A stretch of DNA of 61,444 nt from NCBI GenBank assembly GCA_964350245.1, contig CAYGJC010000010.1:1-61444 (forward strand). The letters run 5' to 3'. Origin of the DNA: JAJACP01 sp964350245. Its GTDB lineage: Bacteria > Chlamydiota > Chlamydiia > Chlamydiales > JAAKFR01. This document shows positions 50,801 to 58,448 of this stretch, in pieces. Within the stretch, counting starts at the first letter, position 1, and each line of letters opens with the position of its first letter. Both the position numbers and the translations under genes were made by a program. The notes below the pieces were generated by a model. That model worked only from the letters and a program-made list of their open reading frames with translations. It did not search any database and was not told the origin of the DNA.

Positions 50801-51155
50801 AAGACGGTACAAACGGTCCCCACTAATCGACTGCGCTAGTCTCCTCCTATCGCTTGCTGAGGTCAGTATTCAAGCATTTGGTCGCCTAAAGGCGCGCGGT
50901 GTTTTTCCTGATGACAAATGGTCTGGGCTTTGGTCTCTTTGGATAGGCTCCTCTTTTTTAAGGGCATACTTCCATAATTTAGAAGGTGTCTCCTTTTTGC
51001 CTCAAAACAAAAAAGAAATCGATTTTCTTCTCTTTATCTTTTTGATAGAACGGTGTGTAGAGAAGCTGGCAACAGCTGAGCAAAGCCATCTGGAGGCACC
51101 CATTATGACACTTCTATATTGGCTTCCTATCTATGAAAAATTTAAACCTTTCTGA
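47877..51155 (+). CDS. treS: Trehalose synthase fused to a maltokinase-like domain
   Basis: A 1092-residue protein. Residues 1-555 are a GH13 trehalose synthase (maltose to trehalose): nucleophile Asp in DGVRLDAIPYLYERE, acid Glu in LLAEANQWPEE and Asp in LRNHDELTLEM all present. The second half resembles maltokinase (Pep2/Mak), but its catalytic Asp is Asn (YHGN, residue 947) and the metal-binding Asp is Asn (NIEGNP, residue 964; Glu966 kept). It starts at TTG 47877 or ATG 47886. It overlaps treY by 23 bases and is read as one operon with treY and treZ. Confidence 0.92.
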   Translation: MSVMGGRTHWYKEAIIYELHVKCYCDSSGNGYGDFRGLSEKLDYLQDLGVTAIWLLPFYPSPLKDDGYDIADYTDVHSLYGNLNDFKRFLREAHKRGLRVITELVINHTSDQHAWFQRARRSKKGSHYWNYYVWSDTPEKYADARIIFQDFESSNWTWDPVAKSYYWHRFYSHQPDLNFEHPEVHKALLQKLSFWLKLGVDGVRLDAIPYLYEREGTVCENLPETHAFLKKLRHYVDTHFADKMLLAEANQWPEEAAQYFGEGDECHMAFHFPVMPRLFMSIHLEDSLPIIEIMEQTPTIPSSCQWALFLRNHDELTLEMVTDEERDYMFRVYAHDPQARVNLGIRRRLAPLLKNDRRKIELMNTLLFSLTGTPVVYYGDELGMGDNIYLGDRDGVRTPMQWSNDRNAGFSRANPQQLYLPPIIDPEYHYETLNVEAQQNNPHSLLWWTKQLIALRKRYKAFSYGTTEFLTTQNRKLLVFFRHYEDECLLIISNLSRFPQYVELDLKKYAGYNLVEMFSGHQFPKIGELPYFLTLGAHGYYWFSLTKASEEQQEEVIDIPTIALNGETSNLFQSSMRRTLTDALLGYLLRSNRLKPLISQIDRTKTQLVDFLVLPEHEIHVAFIEVTLTTGVVHRFPLFLRYLEGQDVDEKIRSSPESVVTRLNGGILFDLTGEQEVADALLSIILKRQKIRSEQGEIRGITVTHPQDKSSYLEKLVAPVYGERGILVFPVDQGVLKVFSCLEEGMDVDIEMRLFLTRHTDFRGFLPIWGYIEYRARNHAIVVLAEEVASHNRAFNAKELSIEAADRFLIRVEATEVEHTEIFFPKSTLLELAEGSIDPQVHLLLEEQVEVARLLGKTTASFHQALNTEPSDPDFAPIAFTPFYQRSVYQTLRRKIRMAFARLRHFKGEGLGEQIKSLLDWEERLHEWLQILPHCKIQAERIRYHGNLVLENLHYTGKEFLIANIEGNPSYTHSERRYKRSPLIDCASLLLSLAEVSIQAFGRLKARGVFPDDKWSGLWSLWIGSSFLRAYFHNLEGVSFLPQNKKEIDFLLFIFLIERCVEKLATAEQSHLEAPIMTLLYWLPIYEKFKPF

Positions 51156-53688
51156 CATTCCCTCTTCTGTCTATCGTCTGCAGTTAAATGCCGATTTTAC
51201 CCTTAAAAAGGCGATAGAAGTCCTTCCCTATTTGCAAGAGCTAGGAGTAGAGGGAGTCTATTGCTCTCCATTTTATGACGCCTACAGCGCACATGGGTAC
51301 GATATTACTAATTCCAATGCACTTAATCCCAAGATAGGCACGCTCAAAGAATACACTCATTTTTGCGAGAAGCTCAAGGAATTGGGTCTCAAGCAGATTA
51401 TAGATGTTGTTCCCAATCATATGGGATTTAAAGGAGGAAAAAATGCTTGGTGGCAAGATGTCTTAGAGAATGGACCTCATTCAGCATATGCTGGCTTTTT
51501 TGATATCAACTGGAGCCCGGAAAAAAAAGAATTAACTGACCGCGTTCTTCTTCCAATCTTGGCAGACAACTACGGGAGGGTTCTAGAGAACCATGAAATT
51601 CAGCTGCACTATGCCAATGGGATTTTTTGGCTTCAGTATCAAGATTTTCCTCTTCCGGTTGCACCTTCTACCTACGCCTTGATTTGGGAGGAGGCTAATG
51701 AAAAAAAAGAGATCTCCAAACTCCTTTCCCGTTTTAATGGATCGATTAAGTTGTTAGATCGCCTTTTAGAGGCGCAATACTACCGACTTGCCTATTGGAA
51801 AGTGGCGAGTCATGAGATTAATTACCGCCGGTTTTTCAATATCCATGAGTTGGTGGCGATTCGAGTCGAAGAAATGCAGGTGCTCCAAGCGCACCACAAA
51901 TGGCTTTTTCAACTCATAGACGAGGGACATGTTCAGGGGTTGAGAATCGATCATCCCGATGGCCTCTTTGATCCGGTCGCCTACTTTGATCATCTAAGAG
52001 AGCGGTATCCGATTTATACGGTTGTCGAAAAGATCTTGGAGAGAAATGAGCAGCTTCCCGAGGCATGGAAAGTCGAGGGGACAGTTGGGTATGACTATCT
52101 CAATGTATTGAACGGTCTTTTTATTCAACAGTCAAACGAGCAGGCATTTGATGCTATTTATACAGAGTTTTTAGGAGAGACAATCGATTTTGAGGAGTGT
52201 GTTTACCAATCTAAAAAGCTCTTCACCCTCTATGAAATGGTCAGTGAAGTTGAAGCTTTAGGCTTACAGCTTGATCGGCTTTCAGAACAGAGTTGCTCCT
52301 TTCGAGATTTCACCAGGCACGATTTAACTAAAGCCTTAGCTGAAGTGATTGCCTGCTTTCCTGTCTACAGAACCTATATTGCTCCAGAAGGGAGAGTGAG
52401 CAAAAGAGATCGTCACTATCTCAGTTGGGCGATTGAAAAAGCGAAGAGCCACGCACACGATCTCGATCCCTCTATTTTTGATTTTCTAGAAAAACTCCTT
52501 CTTCTCAAACTAAAGGATAGCAAGAGGTATCGTGAGTTTATCTTGAGATTTCAACAACTGACAGCACCCATCATGGCAAAGGGGCTAGAAGACACAGCCT
52601 TTTATGTGTATAACCGTTTTATTTCTTTGAATGAAGTCGGCGGAGACCCTCCCCACTTCGGGCATTCGCTTGCTGATTTTCACCGGTTTAACCAAGAAAA
52701 ATCAGAAAAATGGCCACTGGGCTTTCTCGCCTCTTCAACCCATGATACAAAGCGGAGTGAAGATGTCCGCGCCAGACTCAATGTACTGAGTGAAATTCCC
52801 GAGAGATGGCGTGCCGAGGTGCAAAAATGGCAAAAAATCAACTCCACATACAAAGGAGCAGGGCCTAGTTCGAATGCTGAATACTATATCTATCAACTGC
52901 TCGTTGGTGTCTGGCCGCGAGAAGGTTTAAAGAGAGCTGAGTATGCTTCATTCACTGACAGACTTTGGGGTGTCGTTTTGAAATCGATTCGCGAGGCCAA
53001 ACAAGAGACCAGCTGGATGTTCCCCAATGAAGAGTATGAAGCAGCTGTGCACCACTTTTTTTATTCTCTTCTAAACCCTGATAAAGCAAACCCCTTCTTG
53101 AAGCATTTTCTCCCTTTCCAAAAGGAGATCGACCGTCTCGGCGCCTACAACAGTCTATCGGCAACAGTATTGAAAATCGGATCCTGCGGTGTTGTGGATT
53201 TTTATGAGGGCAATGAACTCTTAAATTACCGGCTTGTGGATCCGGATAACCGCCGTCCGGTCGACTTCGCCCACAGAAAAAAAGAGCTCACTGCCCTTAA
53301 AAAAAGCGATCCGATTGCTCTATTTGCTTCTCATGAGATGAGTCGAATTAAGGCGTATTTGCACTGGAAGGCGCTGAATTTTCGCAAACAACATCGCGCA
53401 CTCTTTTTAGAAGGAAGATATCTTCCCTTAAAGGTAAGGGGAGCGCACCACGAGAGTGTGGTTGCCTTTCTCCGCTATACGGAAGAAGAGGCTCTTATTG
53501 TACTTGCGGGTCGCTTTTTCTCTTCGCTCACTTTAGGCTGGGGTAATACAGAAGTCCTTTTGCCAGAGAAATGGTCTCATTACCAATGGACGGAGCTTTT
53601 TACCGATCGGGATCTCACGCGTTTATCCGTCTCCACAATTTTTGAACACTTACCCGTTGGCTTTATTTATGGAAAAAACAGTCTCTGA
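51133..53688 (+). CDS. treY: Malto-oligosyltrehalose synthase
   Basis: An 851-residue GH13 enzyme that turns the reducing end of a malto-oligosaccharide into a trehalose unit. The opening is SVYRLQLNADFTLKKA, followed by GVYCSPFYDAYSAHGYD, GLRIDHPDGLFDPV with the nucleophile Asp, VVEKILERNEQLP with the acid Glu and SSTHDTKRSEDVRARL. All are TreY hallmarks. Length is normal (about 770-850). It sits between treS and treZ with overlapping ends, so translation is probably coupled. Confidence 0.94.
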   Translation: MKNLNLSDIPSSVYRLQLNADFTLKKAIEVLPYLQELGVEGVYCSPFYDAYSAHGYDITNSNALNPKIGTLKEYTHFCEKLKELGLKQIIDVVPNHMGFKGGKNAWWQDVLENGPHSAYAGFFDINWSPEKKELTDRVLLPILADNYGRVLENHEIQLHYANGIFWLQYQDFPLPVAPSTYALIWEEANEKKEISKLLSRFNGSIKLLDRLLEAQYYRLAYWKVASHEINYRRFFNIHELVAIRVEEMQVLQAHHKWLFQLIDEGHVQGLRIDHPDGLFDPVAYFDHLRERYPIYTVVEKILERNEQLPEAWKVEGTVGYDYLNVLNGLFIQQSNEQAFDAIYTEFLGETIDFEECVYQSKKLFTLYEMVSEVEALGLQLDRLSEQSCSFRDFTRHDLTKALAEVIACFPVYRTYIAPEGRVSKRDRHYLSWAIEKAKSHAHDLDPSIFDFLEKLLLLKLKDSKRYREFILRFQQLTAPIMAKGLEDTAFYVYNRFISLNEVGGDPPHFGHSLADFHRFNQEKSEKWPLGFLASSTHDTKRSEDVRARLNVLSEIPERWRAEVQKWQKINSTYKGAGPSSNAEYYIYQLLVGVWPREGLKRAEYASFTDRLWGVVLKSIREAKQETSWMFPNEEYEAAVHHFFYSLLNPDKANPFLKHFLPFQKEIDRLGAYNSLSATVLKIGSCGVVDFYEGNELLNYRLVDPDNRRPVDFAHRKKELTALKKSDPIALFASHEMSRIKAYLHWKALNFRKQHRALFLEGRYLPLKVRGAHHESVVAFLRYTEEEALIVLAGRFFSSLTLGWGNTEVLLPEKWSHYQWTELFTDRDLTRLSVSTIFEHLPVGFIYGKNSL

Positions 53689-55444
53689 AATATGGGAGCT
53701 TGATTTAGGGGCGAACGTAGACCGGATGGGGAATACAGCCTTTAAAGTGTGGGCGCCCCATCATCCCTCCCTTTCTATCCATGTTCTAGGGAAGGGAAAT
53801 TTCTCTATGCATCGGGACGAATTAGGATATTTTACCCTGACTACTGATCAGCTGGGACGAGGGGATCGCTACTACTACTTGATGGGAAATGGACTGATGC
53901 GTCCCGATCCGGTCTCACGTGCCCTTCCAGAAGGCGTCAACGGTCCTACTGAGGTGATTGATCCCTCCTCATTTCATTGGAACGATCATGAGTGGAAGGG
54001 ACTTGCCTTACGAGAAGCCATTTTTTATGAAGTTCATGTAGGCACTTATACAAATAGAGGAACATTCGATGCGGTTATTGACAGGCTTAATTATTTGAAA
54101 GAGCTAGGCATCAACTGCATAGAAATCATGCCCCTCGCTCAATTTCCCGGTCGCTTTAATTGGGGGTATGATGGAGCCTCTCCCTACGCCCCTTTTCATG
54201 GATATGGAGGCGTGAACGGCTTTAAAGCTTTTGTTGATGCCTGCCACCAGATGGGCATGGCCGTCTGTCTCGATGTTGTTTACAATCATCTCGGACCCGA
54301 AGGAAACTATCTCGAAGAATTTGGTCCGTACTTAAGTAATACCTACCACACACCATGGGGGAAAGCTTATAACTATGATGGAGCCTATAGTGATTCGGTA
54401 CGCGAATATGTCGTTAAAAACGCCCTCTACTGGGTCATGGAGTACCATGTTGATATGCTCCGTTTGGATGCGATTCACGGTATTTATGATTTCAGCGCCA
54501 TTCCGCTTTTATCCGAACTAGTAGATGCTGTTCAAGCTGCTGCTAAAGCAAGTGGACGTCTTATTCATGTGGTTGCCGAATCAGGTCAGAATGATACCCG
54601 CGCGATTCGGAGCAAAGAGGCAGGTGGTTATAACTTGTGCGCCCTTTGGAATGACGATTTCCATCATGCAGTTCATGTCGCGCTAACAGGGGAGCAAGGA
54701 ACTTATTATCAAGATTTTAACGGATTAACTGATTTAGCCAAAGCTCTATCCAAAGGCTTTGTATATGACGGCAACTACTCTCTTTTTAGAAAAAGGCGGC
54801 ATGGCAATAGCGCTTCAGATCTTTCTCTTGAGCAAATGGTTGTTTTTGCGCAAAACCACGACCAAATCGGAAATCGGCCTATGGGCGACCGTCTCTCCAC
54901 TTTAGTGAGTAAAAACCGTCTTAAAGTAGCGGCTTGTTTGGCGCTTGTGACCCCTTCTGTTCCCTTACTTTTTATGGGAGAAGAGTATGGAGAAACAGCC
55001 CCGTTTGAGTATTTTGTCGACTATGAGAATGAAAAGCTGATGCGCTCGATTTATGAGGGGCGCAAAAAGGAGTTCCACCGCACTGATATGCCCTTTCCGG
55101 GCAAAGAGTCATTTGATAACTCCCGTCTGACGTGGAAACAGGACAAGGAGCTTTTGACTCTCTACAAGAGCTTGATTGACTTAAGAAAAGCCTATCCGCC
55201 TAAAGAAGGCATCAAAGGTGAAGAGGTTTTGGTTTATCATGAGTCTGGCCAGGATTGGCTCGCTTGGGAATATCCTTGTGAGGGGGGGGAGTGGCTCGGC
55301 GTTATCTTTTATTTGGGTAAAGAGAGCTTAACTCTTTCGCTTCCTTTTCAAAATGTACAAGGAGAGCTTTTACTGGCTACCGAGAAAGTTGTTCAGAATC
55401 CTCGGTGGGAGATTCCTTCAGATTGCTGCTTGATCTTCAAGTAG
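53669..55444 (+). CDS. treZ: Malto-oligosyltrehalose trehalohydrolase
   Basis: A 591-residue GH13 enzyme that frees trehalose from the TreY product. I prefer the ATG at 53669, which overlaps treY by 20 bases, over an ATG at 53642. Hallmarks are NWGYDGASPYAPFHGYGG, DVVYNHLGPEGNY, the nucleophile Asp in MLRLDAIHGIYD, Glu in VVAESGQNDTR and FAQNHDQIGNR. An N-terminal beta domain (about 1-110) precedes the barrel. With treY it allows trehalose synthesis from glycogen-type glucan. It overlaps the pseudouridine synthase gene by 27 bases. Confidence 0.94.
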   Translation: MEKTVSEIWELDLGANVDRMGNTAFKVWAPHHPSLSIHVLGKGNFSMHRDELGYFTLTTDQLGRGDRYYYLMGNGLMRPDPVSRALPEGVNGPTEVIDPSSFHWNDHEWKGLALREAIFYEVHVGTYTNRGTFDAVIDRLNYLKELGINCIEIMPLAQFPGRFNWGYDGASPYAPFHGYGGVNGFKAFVDACHQMGMAVCLDVVYNHLGPEGNYLEEFGPYLSNTYHTPWGKAYNYDGAYSDSVREYVVKNALYWVMEYHVDMLRLDAIHGIYDFSAIPLLSELVDAVQAAAKASGRLIHVVAESGQNDTRAIRSKEAGGYNLCALWNDDFHHAVHVALTGEQGTYYQDFNGLTDLAKALSKGFVYDGNYSLFRKRRHGNSASDLSLEQMVVFAQNHDQIGNRPMGDRLSTLVSKNRLKVAACLALVTPSVPLLFMGEEYGETAPFEYFVDYENEKLMRSIYEGRKKEFHRTDMPFPGKESFDNSRLTWKQDKELLTLYKSLIDLRKAYPPKEGIKGEEVLVYHESGQDWLAWEYPCEGGEWLGVIFYLGKESLTLSLPFQNVQGELLLATEKVVQNPRWEIPSDCCLIFK

Positions 55445-56233
55445 GCCTAGCTTTTTGAGAGGGCCGGGAATCGGCGCTGTGACTGTGATGCGCTTGCCGG
55501 TAAAGGGGTGAATGAAGCAGAGGCGGTAGGCGTGGAGACAAAGCCTTGTGTCAATTAGGGAGCCGTACCGACGGTCGCCTACAATTGGATGACCGGCTTC
55601 TCGGCAGTGTACACGAATCTGATGCTTTTTCCCTGTTTCAAGCCGGAGACGCAAATACGAAAATTTCTTAGAACGGCGGATCACCTCAAAATGGGTAACA
55701 GCCCGCTTGCCCTCTTCCGGCGTTGTTACCTCCACATCGTAGTTTTCCTTTTCTCTTAAATAACTCTCCCACGTCCCCGAGTTTTGGGGCAGTGAACCTT
55801 CAATGATCGCCAGATACTCTCGTTCTAGTGCGTGCTCCTCGAATAACGCATCAAATTTTTCCTGGGAGTGACTGCCTCGGGCAAAAAGAAGGGTGCCGGA
55901 AGTGTCTTGATCAATGCGATGAACAGGGAAAATGGGGTAGGTCTCTTTTAACAGTGCGTAGGCGCTTGGTTTGTCATTTTCAGCCGGCACGCTCAAGAGA
56001 CCTGAAGGTTTATTGATCACGATAAGATAGCGATCCTCGTAGAGAATGGGAATCTCTTCAACGACCTGCTCTTTTTTACCTACAGCAACGGTTTGTTCTT
56101 CTAGAAGGGGAGTTGAGGCATTGGTGATCACCGATCCATCCACACTGACCCGTCCCCATTTGATCCAGCTTCTAAGTGTGCGGCGAGAACTATCGGGATA
56201 GGACTTTTCTAAAGCTTCCAGGAGCGTAGTCAT
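55418..56233 (-). CDS. RluA-family pseudouridine synthase with an S4 domain
   Basis: A 271-residue enzyme from the ATG at 56233, which overlaps the upstream stop as ATGA. An S4 domain (about 1-60) precedes the catalytic core: HRIDQDTSGTLLFAR with the nucleophile Asp, KKHQIRVHCREAGHPIVGDRRYG and a late LHAYRLCF. Family members modify 23S rRNA (RluC/RluD). The C/D distinction is not certain. It is probably translated together with the upstream YvlD-like gene. Confidence 0.9.
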   Translation of the reverse strand: MTTLLEALEKSYPDSSRRTLRSWIKWGRVSVDGSVITNASTPLLEEQTVAVGKKEQVVEEIPILYEDRYLIVINKPSGLLSVPAENDKPSAYALLKETYPIFPVHRIDQDTSGTLLFARGSHSQEKFDALFEEHALEREYLAIIEGSLPQNSGTWESYLREKENYDVEVTTPEEGKRAVTHFEVIRRSKKFSYLRLRLETGKKHQIRVHCREAGHPIVGDRRYGSLIDTRLCLHAYRLCFIHPFTGKRITVTAPIPGPLKKLGLLEDQAAI

Positions 56234-56577
56234 CGCGCTTTGCCCACTAAAGACCACAAAAACCAGTTAATGAGAGAGACAATCAGAGCAAATAAAATGG
56301 CCCATCCAAAGTTATCAACAGTGAATCCCGGAACGATTGCGCTCACGAGATAAACGAGAAGACCCATAATCACAAAAGAAAAGAGACCAAGAGTGAGAAT
56401 ATTGATAGGAAGGGTTAGAATGAAAATAATGGGGCGTAAGATCGCATTGACAACCCCTAAAACAACGGCCACGACAAGGCTTGTCCAAAAGGAGTGCATG
56501 TGGATCCCAGGCAGAATATACCCCGTAACCCAGACTGCAAGTGTATTAATCAGGATCGCAAGTAAAATGGGCATCAT
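56230..56577 (-). CDS. YvlD-like phage-holin-family membrane protein (PF04020)
   Basis: A 115-residue protein from ATG 56577 (or 56574); a frame opens further upstream at 56631. Four hydrophobic helices occur, with the family phrase VVNAILRPIIFILTLPIN. The group is named for holins but is widespread in chromosomes with no phage; its role is unknown. It begins head-to-head with the methyltransferase gene at 56567, overlapping it by up to 11 bases. Confidence 0.78.
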   Translation of the reverse strand: MMPILLAILINTLAVWVTGYILPGIHMHSFWTSLVVAVVLGVVNAILRPIIFILTLPINILTLGLFSFVIMGLLVYLVSAIVPGFTVDNFGWAILFALIVSLINWFLWSLVGKAR

Positions 56578-57247
56578 CGTCACTTTATTTGTATTAGGGA
56601 CCCTCAGTATAACAATTGTAGGATTTTCCATATACTATGGAATTTCTCCTATGCCCACCTCTCGAAAAGTAAGAGAGGAGATGCTCGCTCTTCTCCCAAT
56701 TAAAAAGGGAGTTATCTATGAGCTTGGTTCTGGGTGGGGGAACTTGGCTTTTCCCCTGGCCAAACGTTTTCCCGCTCTTGAGATTATTGCTGTTGAAGGC
56801 TCTTGGATTCCTTGGTTTTTCTCAGCTTTCTTGCTAAAGATTTTACGGTACCCCAATCTCACTCTTCATAGAAAAAATTTTTATACGCTGTCTTTAGAAG
56901 ATGCAGATGGCGTGATTTGTTATCTTTACCCCGGAGCGATGGAACGCCTGAAAATAAAATTTGAAGAAGAGTTGAGATCAGGCGCCTTTGTGCTTTCCAA
57001 TACCTTTGCTATACCCGGATGGACACCTGCCCACCTGATTACAGCAAAGGATGTGTGGCGCTCACCGATTTATTTTTTCACAGCGGGAGCGATGACAAGT
57101 CCGGCTAAGAACCAAGCGATTACAAGATCTAGGATCTCGACGCCTACGAATCCAATGGGAAAGCTCCACCAGTTCCAGTTGGGCAGTGAGCCCAGTACCC
57201 CTACCGTTAGGCCGATGAGTGTGACAAACCAAACCCCTTTCCAGTAG
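56567..57247 (+). CDS. Membrane-anchored class I SAM methyltransferase, possibly extended 3' end
   Basis: A 226-residue protein from the ATG at 56567. An N-terminal hydrophobic helix (IIVTLFVLGTLSITIVGFSIYY) may anchor it. Motif I is VIYELGSGWGNLAFPLA and motif II IIAVEGSWIPWFF; the fold otherwise follows class I. The recognisable part ends near SPIYFFTAG (about 57085). The last 54 residues are antisense to the following gene and Pro/Thr-rich, so they may be read-through of a lost stop. The reader should treat the tail as uncertain. Confidence 0.65.
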   Translation: MGIIVTLFVLGTLSITIVGFSIYYGISPMPTSRKVREEMLALLPIKKGVIYELGSGWGNLAFPLAKRFPALEIIAVEGSWIPWFFSAFLLKILRYPNLTLHRKNFYTLSLEDADGVICYLYPGAMERLKIKFEEELRSGAFVLSNTFAIPGWTPAHLITAKDVWRSPIYFFTAGAMTSPAKNQAITRSRISTPTNPMGKLHQFQLGSEPSTPTVRPMSVTNQTPFQ

Positions 57248-57615
57248 CCTTCGAGCTTACCTAACAATAACAAGTAAGTCGCCAAAAAGGCGCCAATGAG
57301 CTGAATAATGAATGCCAGGATATAAGGTGCAGCAGACGCAATATTGAATCCTTCACGCTTAACAACAGCAAAGACAACAGGTCCCTCTTTCATTGACTCA
57401 GCAAGCGTGTCCATGTGCTCTTTATCACACATATTAGGAAGCAGATAGATCCCACTTCCCCCTGTATTCTCCAAAATAGCAGCGCTTACCTGTGCATTGT
57501 CTTTGAATCCATTGAGAACAGAGCAATGCCAAGGTAGCACCATCCACGAAACCATCATCCAAACAAAAACGACGATCGCTCCTAGTAGCGTTCCTCTAAA
57601 CAATCCTTTTCCCAT
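57070..57615 (-). CDS. Membrane protein of unknown function
   Basis: A 181-residue protein. About four hydrophobic segments are visible (GTLLGAIVVFVWMMVSWMVL, YILAFIIQLIGAFLATYLLLL, GVWFVTLIGLTVGVLGSL and ILDLVIAWFLAGLVIAP). A hydrophilic loop of about 60 residues with two cysteines (WHC, NMCDKE) separates the first two. GGAGGAG precedes the ATG. No family is recognised; it lies just downstream of adk on the same strand. Confidence 0.65.
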   Translation of the reverse strand: MGKGLFRGTLLGAIVVFVWMMVSWMVLPWHCSVLNGFKDNAQVSAAILENTGGSGIYLLPNMCDKEHMDTLAESMKEGPVVFAVVKREGFNIASAAPYILAFIIQLIGAFLATYLLLLGKLEGYWKGVWFVTLIGLTVGVLGSLPNWNWWSFPIGFVGVEILDLVIAWFLAGLVIAPAVKK

Positions 57616-57666
57616 AACTCCTCCAGTAAAGTTATTTTGAAGGAGAGAATCGCTAAAATACGCATT

Positions 57667-58395
57667 TTAAGGACAGATTTTTTTCAGCTTTGCATCCAAC
57701 TCTAAGATCGTCTCCTCTTTAGATGCAGCACCATTGATAAGAAGGAGAGCTCCTTGCTTTTCGTAGTGTGCTTTGAGGGGCTCTGTCTGCTCATGAAAAA
57801 CTTTGAGGCGATCTAGAACCACAGACTCAGAGTCATCTTTGCGTTGAATGAGTGGGCTACCACACCGATCGCATGTTCCTTCAACTTTAGGAGGACTGGC
57901 TGATTTGTGGTAAGGCGCGCCGCACTTTTCGCAGACAATGCGCCCCGTTAAGCGCTCTACGATGAGTTCATCGGGTACTTCAAGGCTGATGGCAATAGGA
58001 TGGATGCCGGCCGCTGCTAGTCGCTTATCGAGTTCAACTGCTTGTGGAATGGTGCGAGGAAAGCCATCCAGAATATAGCCCTTTTGGCAATCGTCCGCTT
58101 TCAGCCGCTCAAAGAGCATATCGAGCACGACCTCATCAGGGACAAGCTCGCCTTTATCCATGTAAGATTTCGCCTTTTGGCCGATGGGAGTGTTGTTGCG
58201 CATATTTTCTCGGAAGAGGTCACCGGTAGATATTTGAGGGATACCCAGCTTTTCGCTGAGGCGGACGGCCTGCGTTCCTTTTCCAGCGCCTGGAGCTCCG
58301 AGCATGATGAGTACAGTCTGGCAGTGTTTTTCCGGCATAGCAAATAGGGGAGTTGTAAGTAGCGCAATCAGCGCAAAGAGTACAAAATGTTTCAT
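57667..58395 (-). CDS. adk: Adenylate kinase with an N-terminal signal peptide
   Basis: Catalyses ATP + AMP to 2 ADP. The start is set at the ATG at 58395, preceded by AGAGG; a farther ATG (58443) has none. Residues 1-20 (MKHFVLFALIALLTTPLFAM) form a Sec signal peptide. Normal Adk begins near LIMLGAPGAGKGT; here about 24 residues precede it. The P-loop GAPGAGKGTQ, DGFPRTIPQA and a zinc-type LID (CEKCGAPYHK, then CDRCG) are all intact. Total about 242 residues, so only the signal is added. Export is inferred; no second adk lies in the window. Confidence 0.9.
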   Translation of the reverse strand: MKHFVLFALIALLTTPLFAMPEKHCQTVLIMLGAPGAGKGTQAVRLSEKLGIPQISTGDLFRENMRNNTPIGQKAKSYMDKGELVPDEVVLDMLFERLKADDCQKGYILDGFPRTIPQAVELDKRLAAAGIHPIAISLEVPDELIVERLTGRIVCEKCGAPYHKSASPPKVEGTCDRCGSPLIQRKDDSESVVLDRLKVFHEQTEPLKAHYEKQGALLLINGAASKEETILELDAKLKKICP

Positions 58396-58448
58396 ATAGG
58401 GTACCTCTCTATGAGAAAAAAAGAAAGGCCTATAGTAGCACAAAGAGA

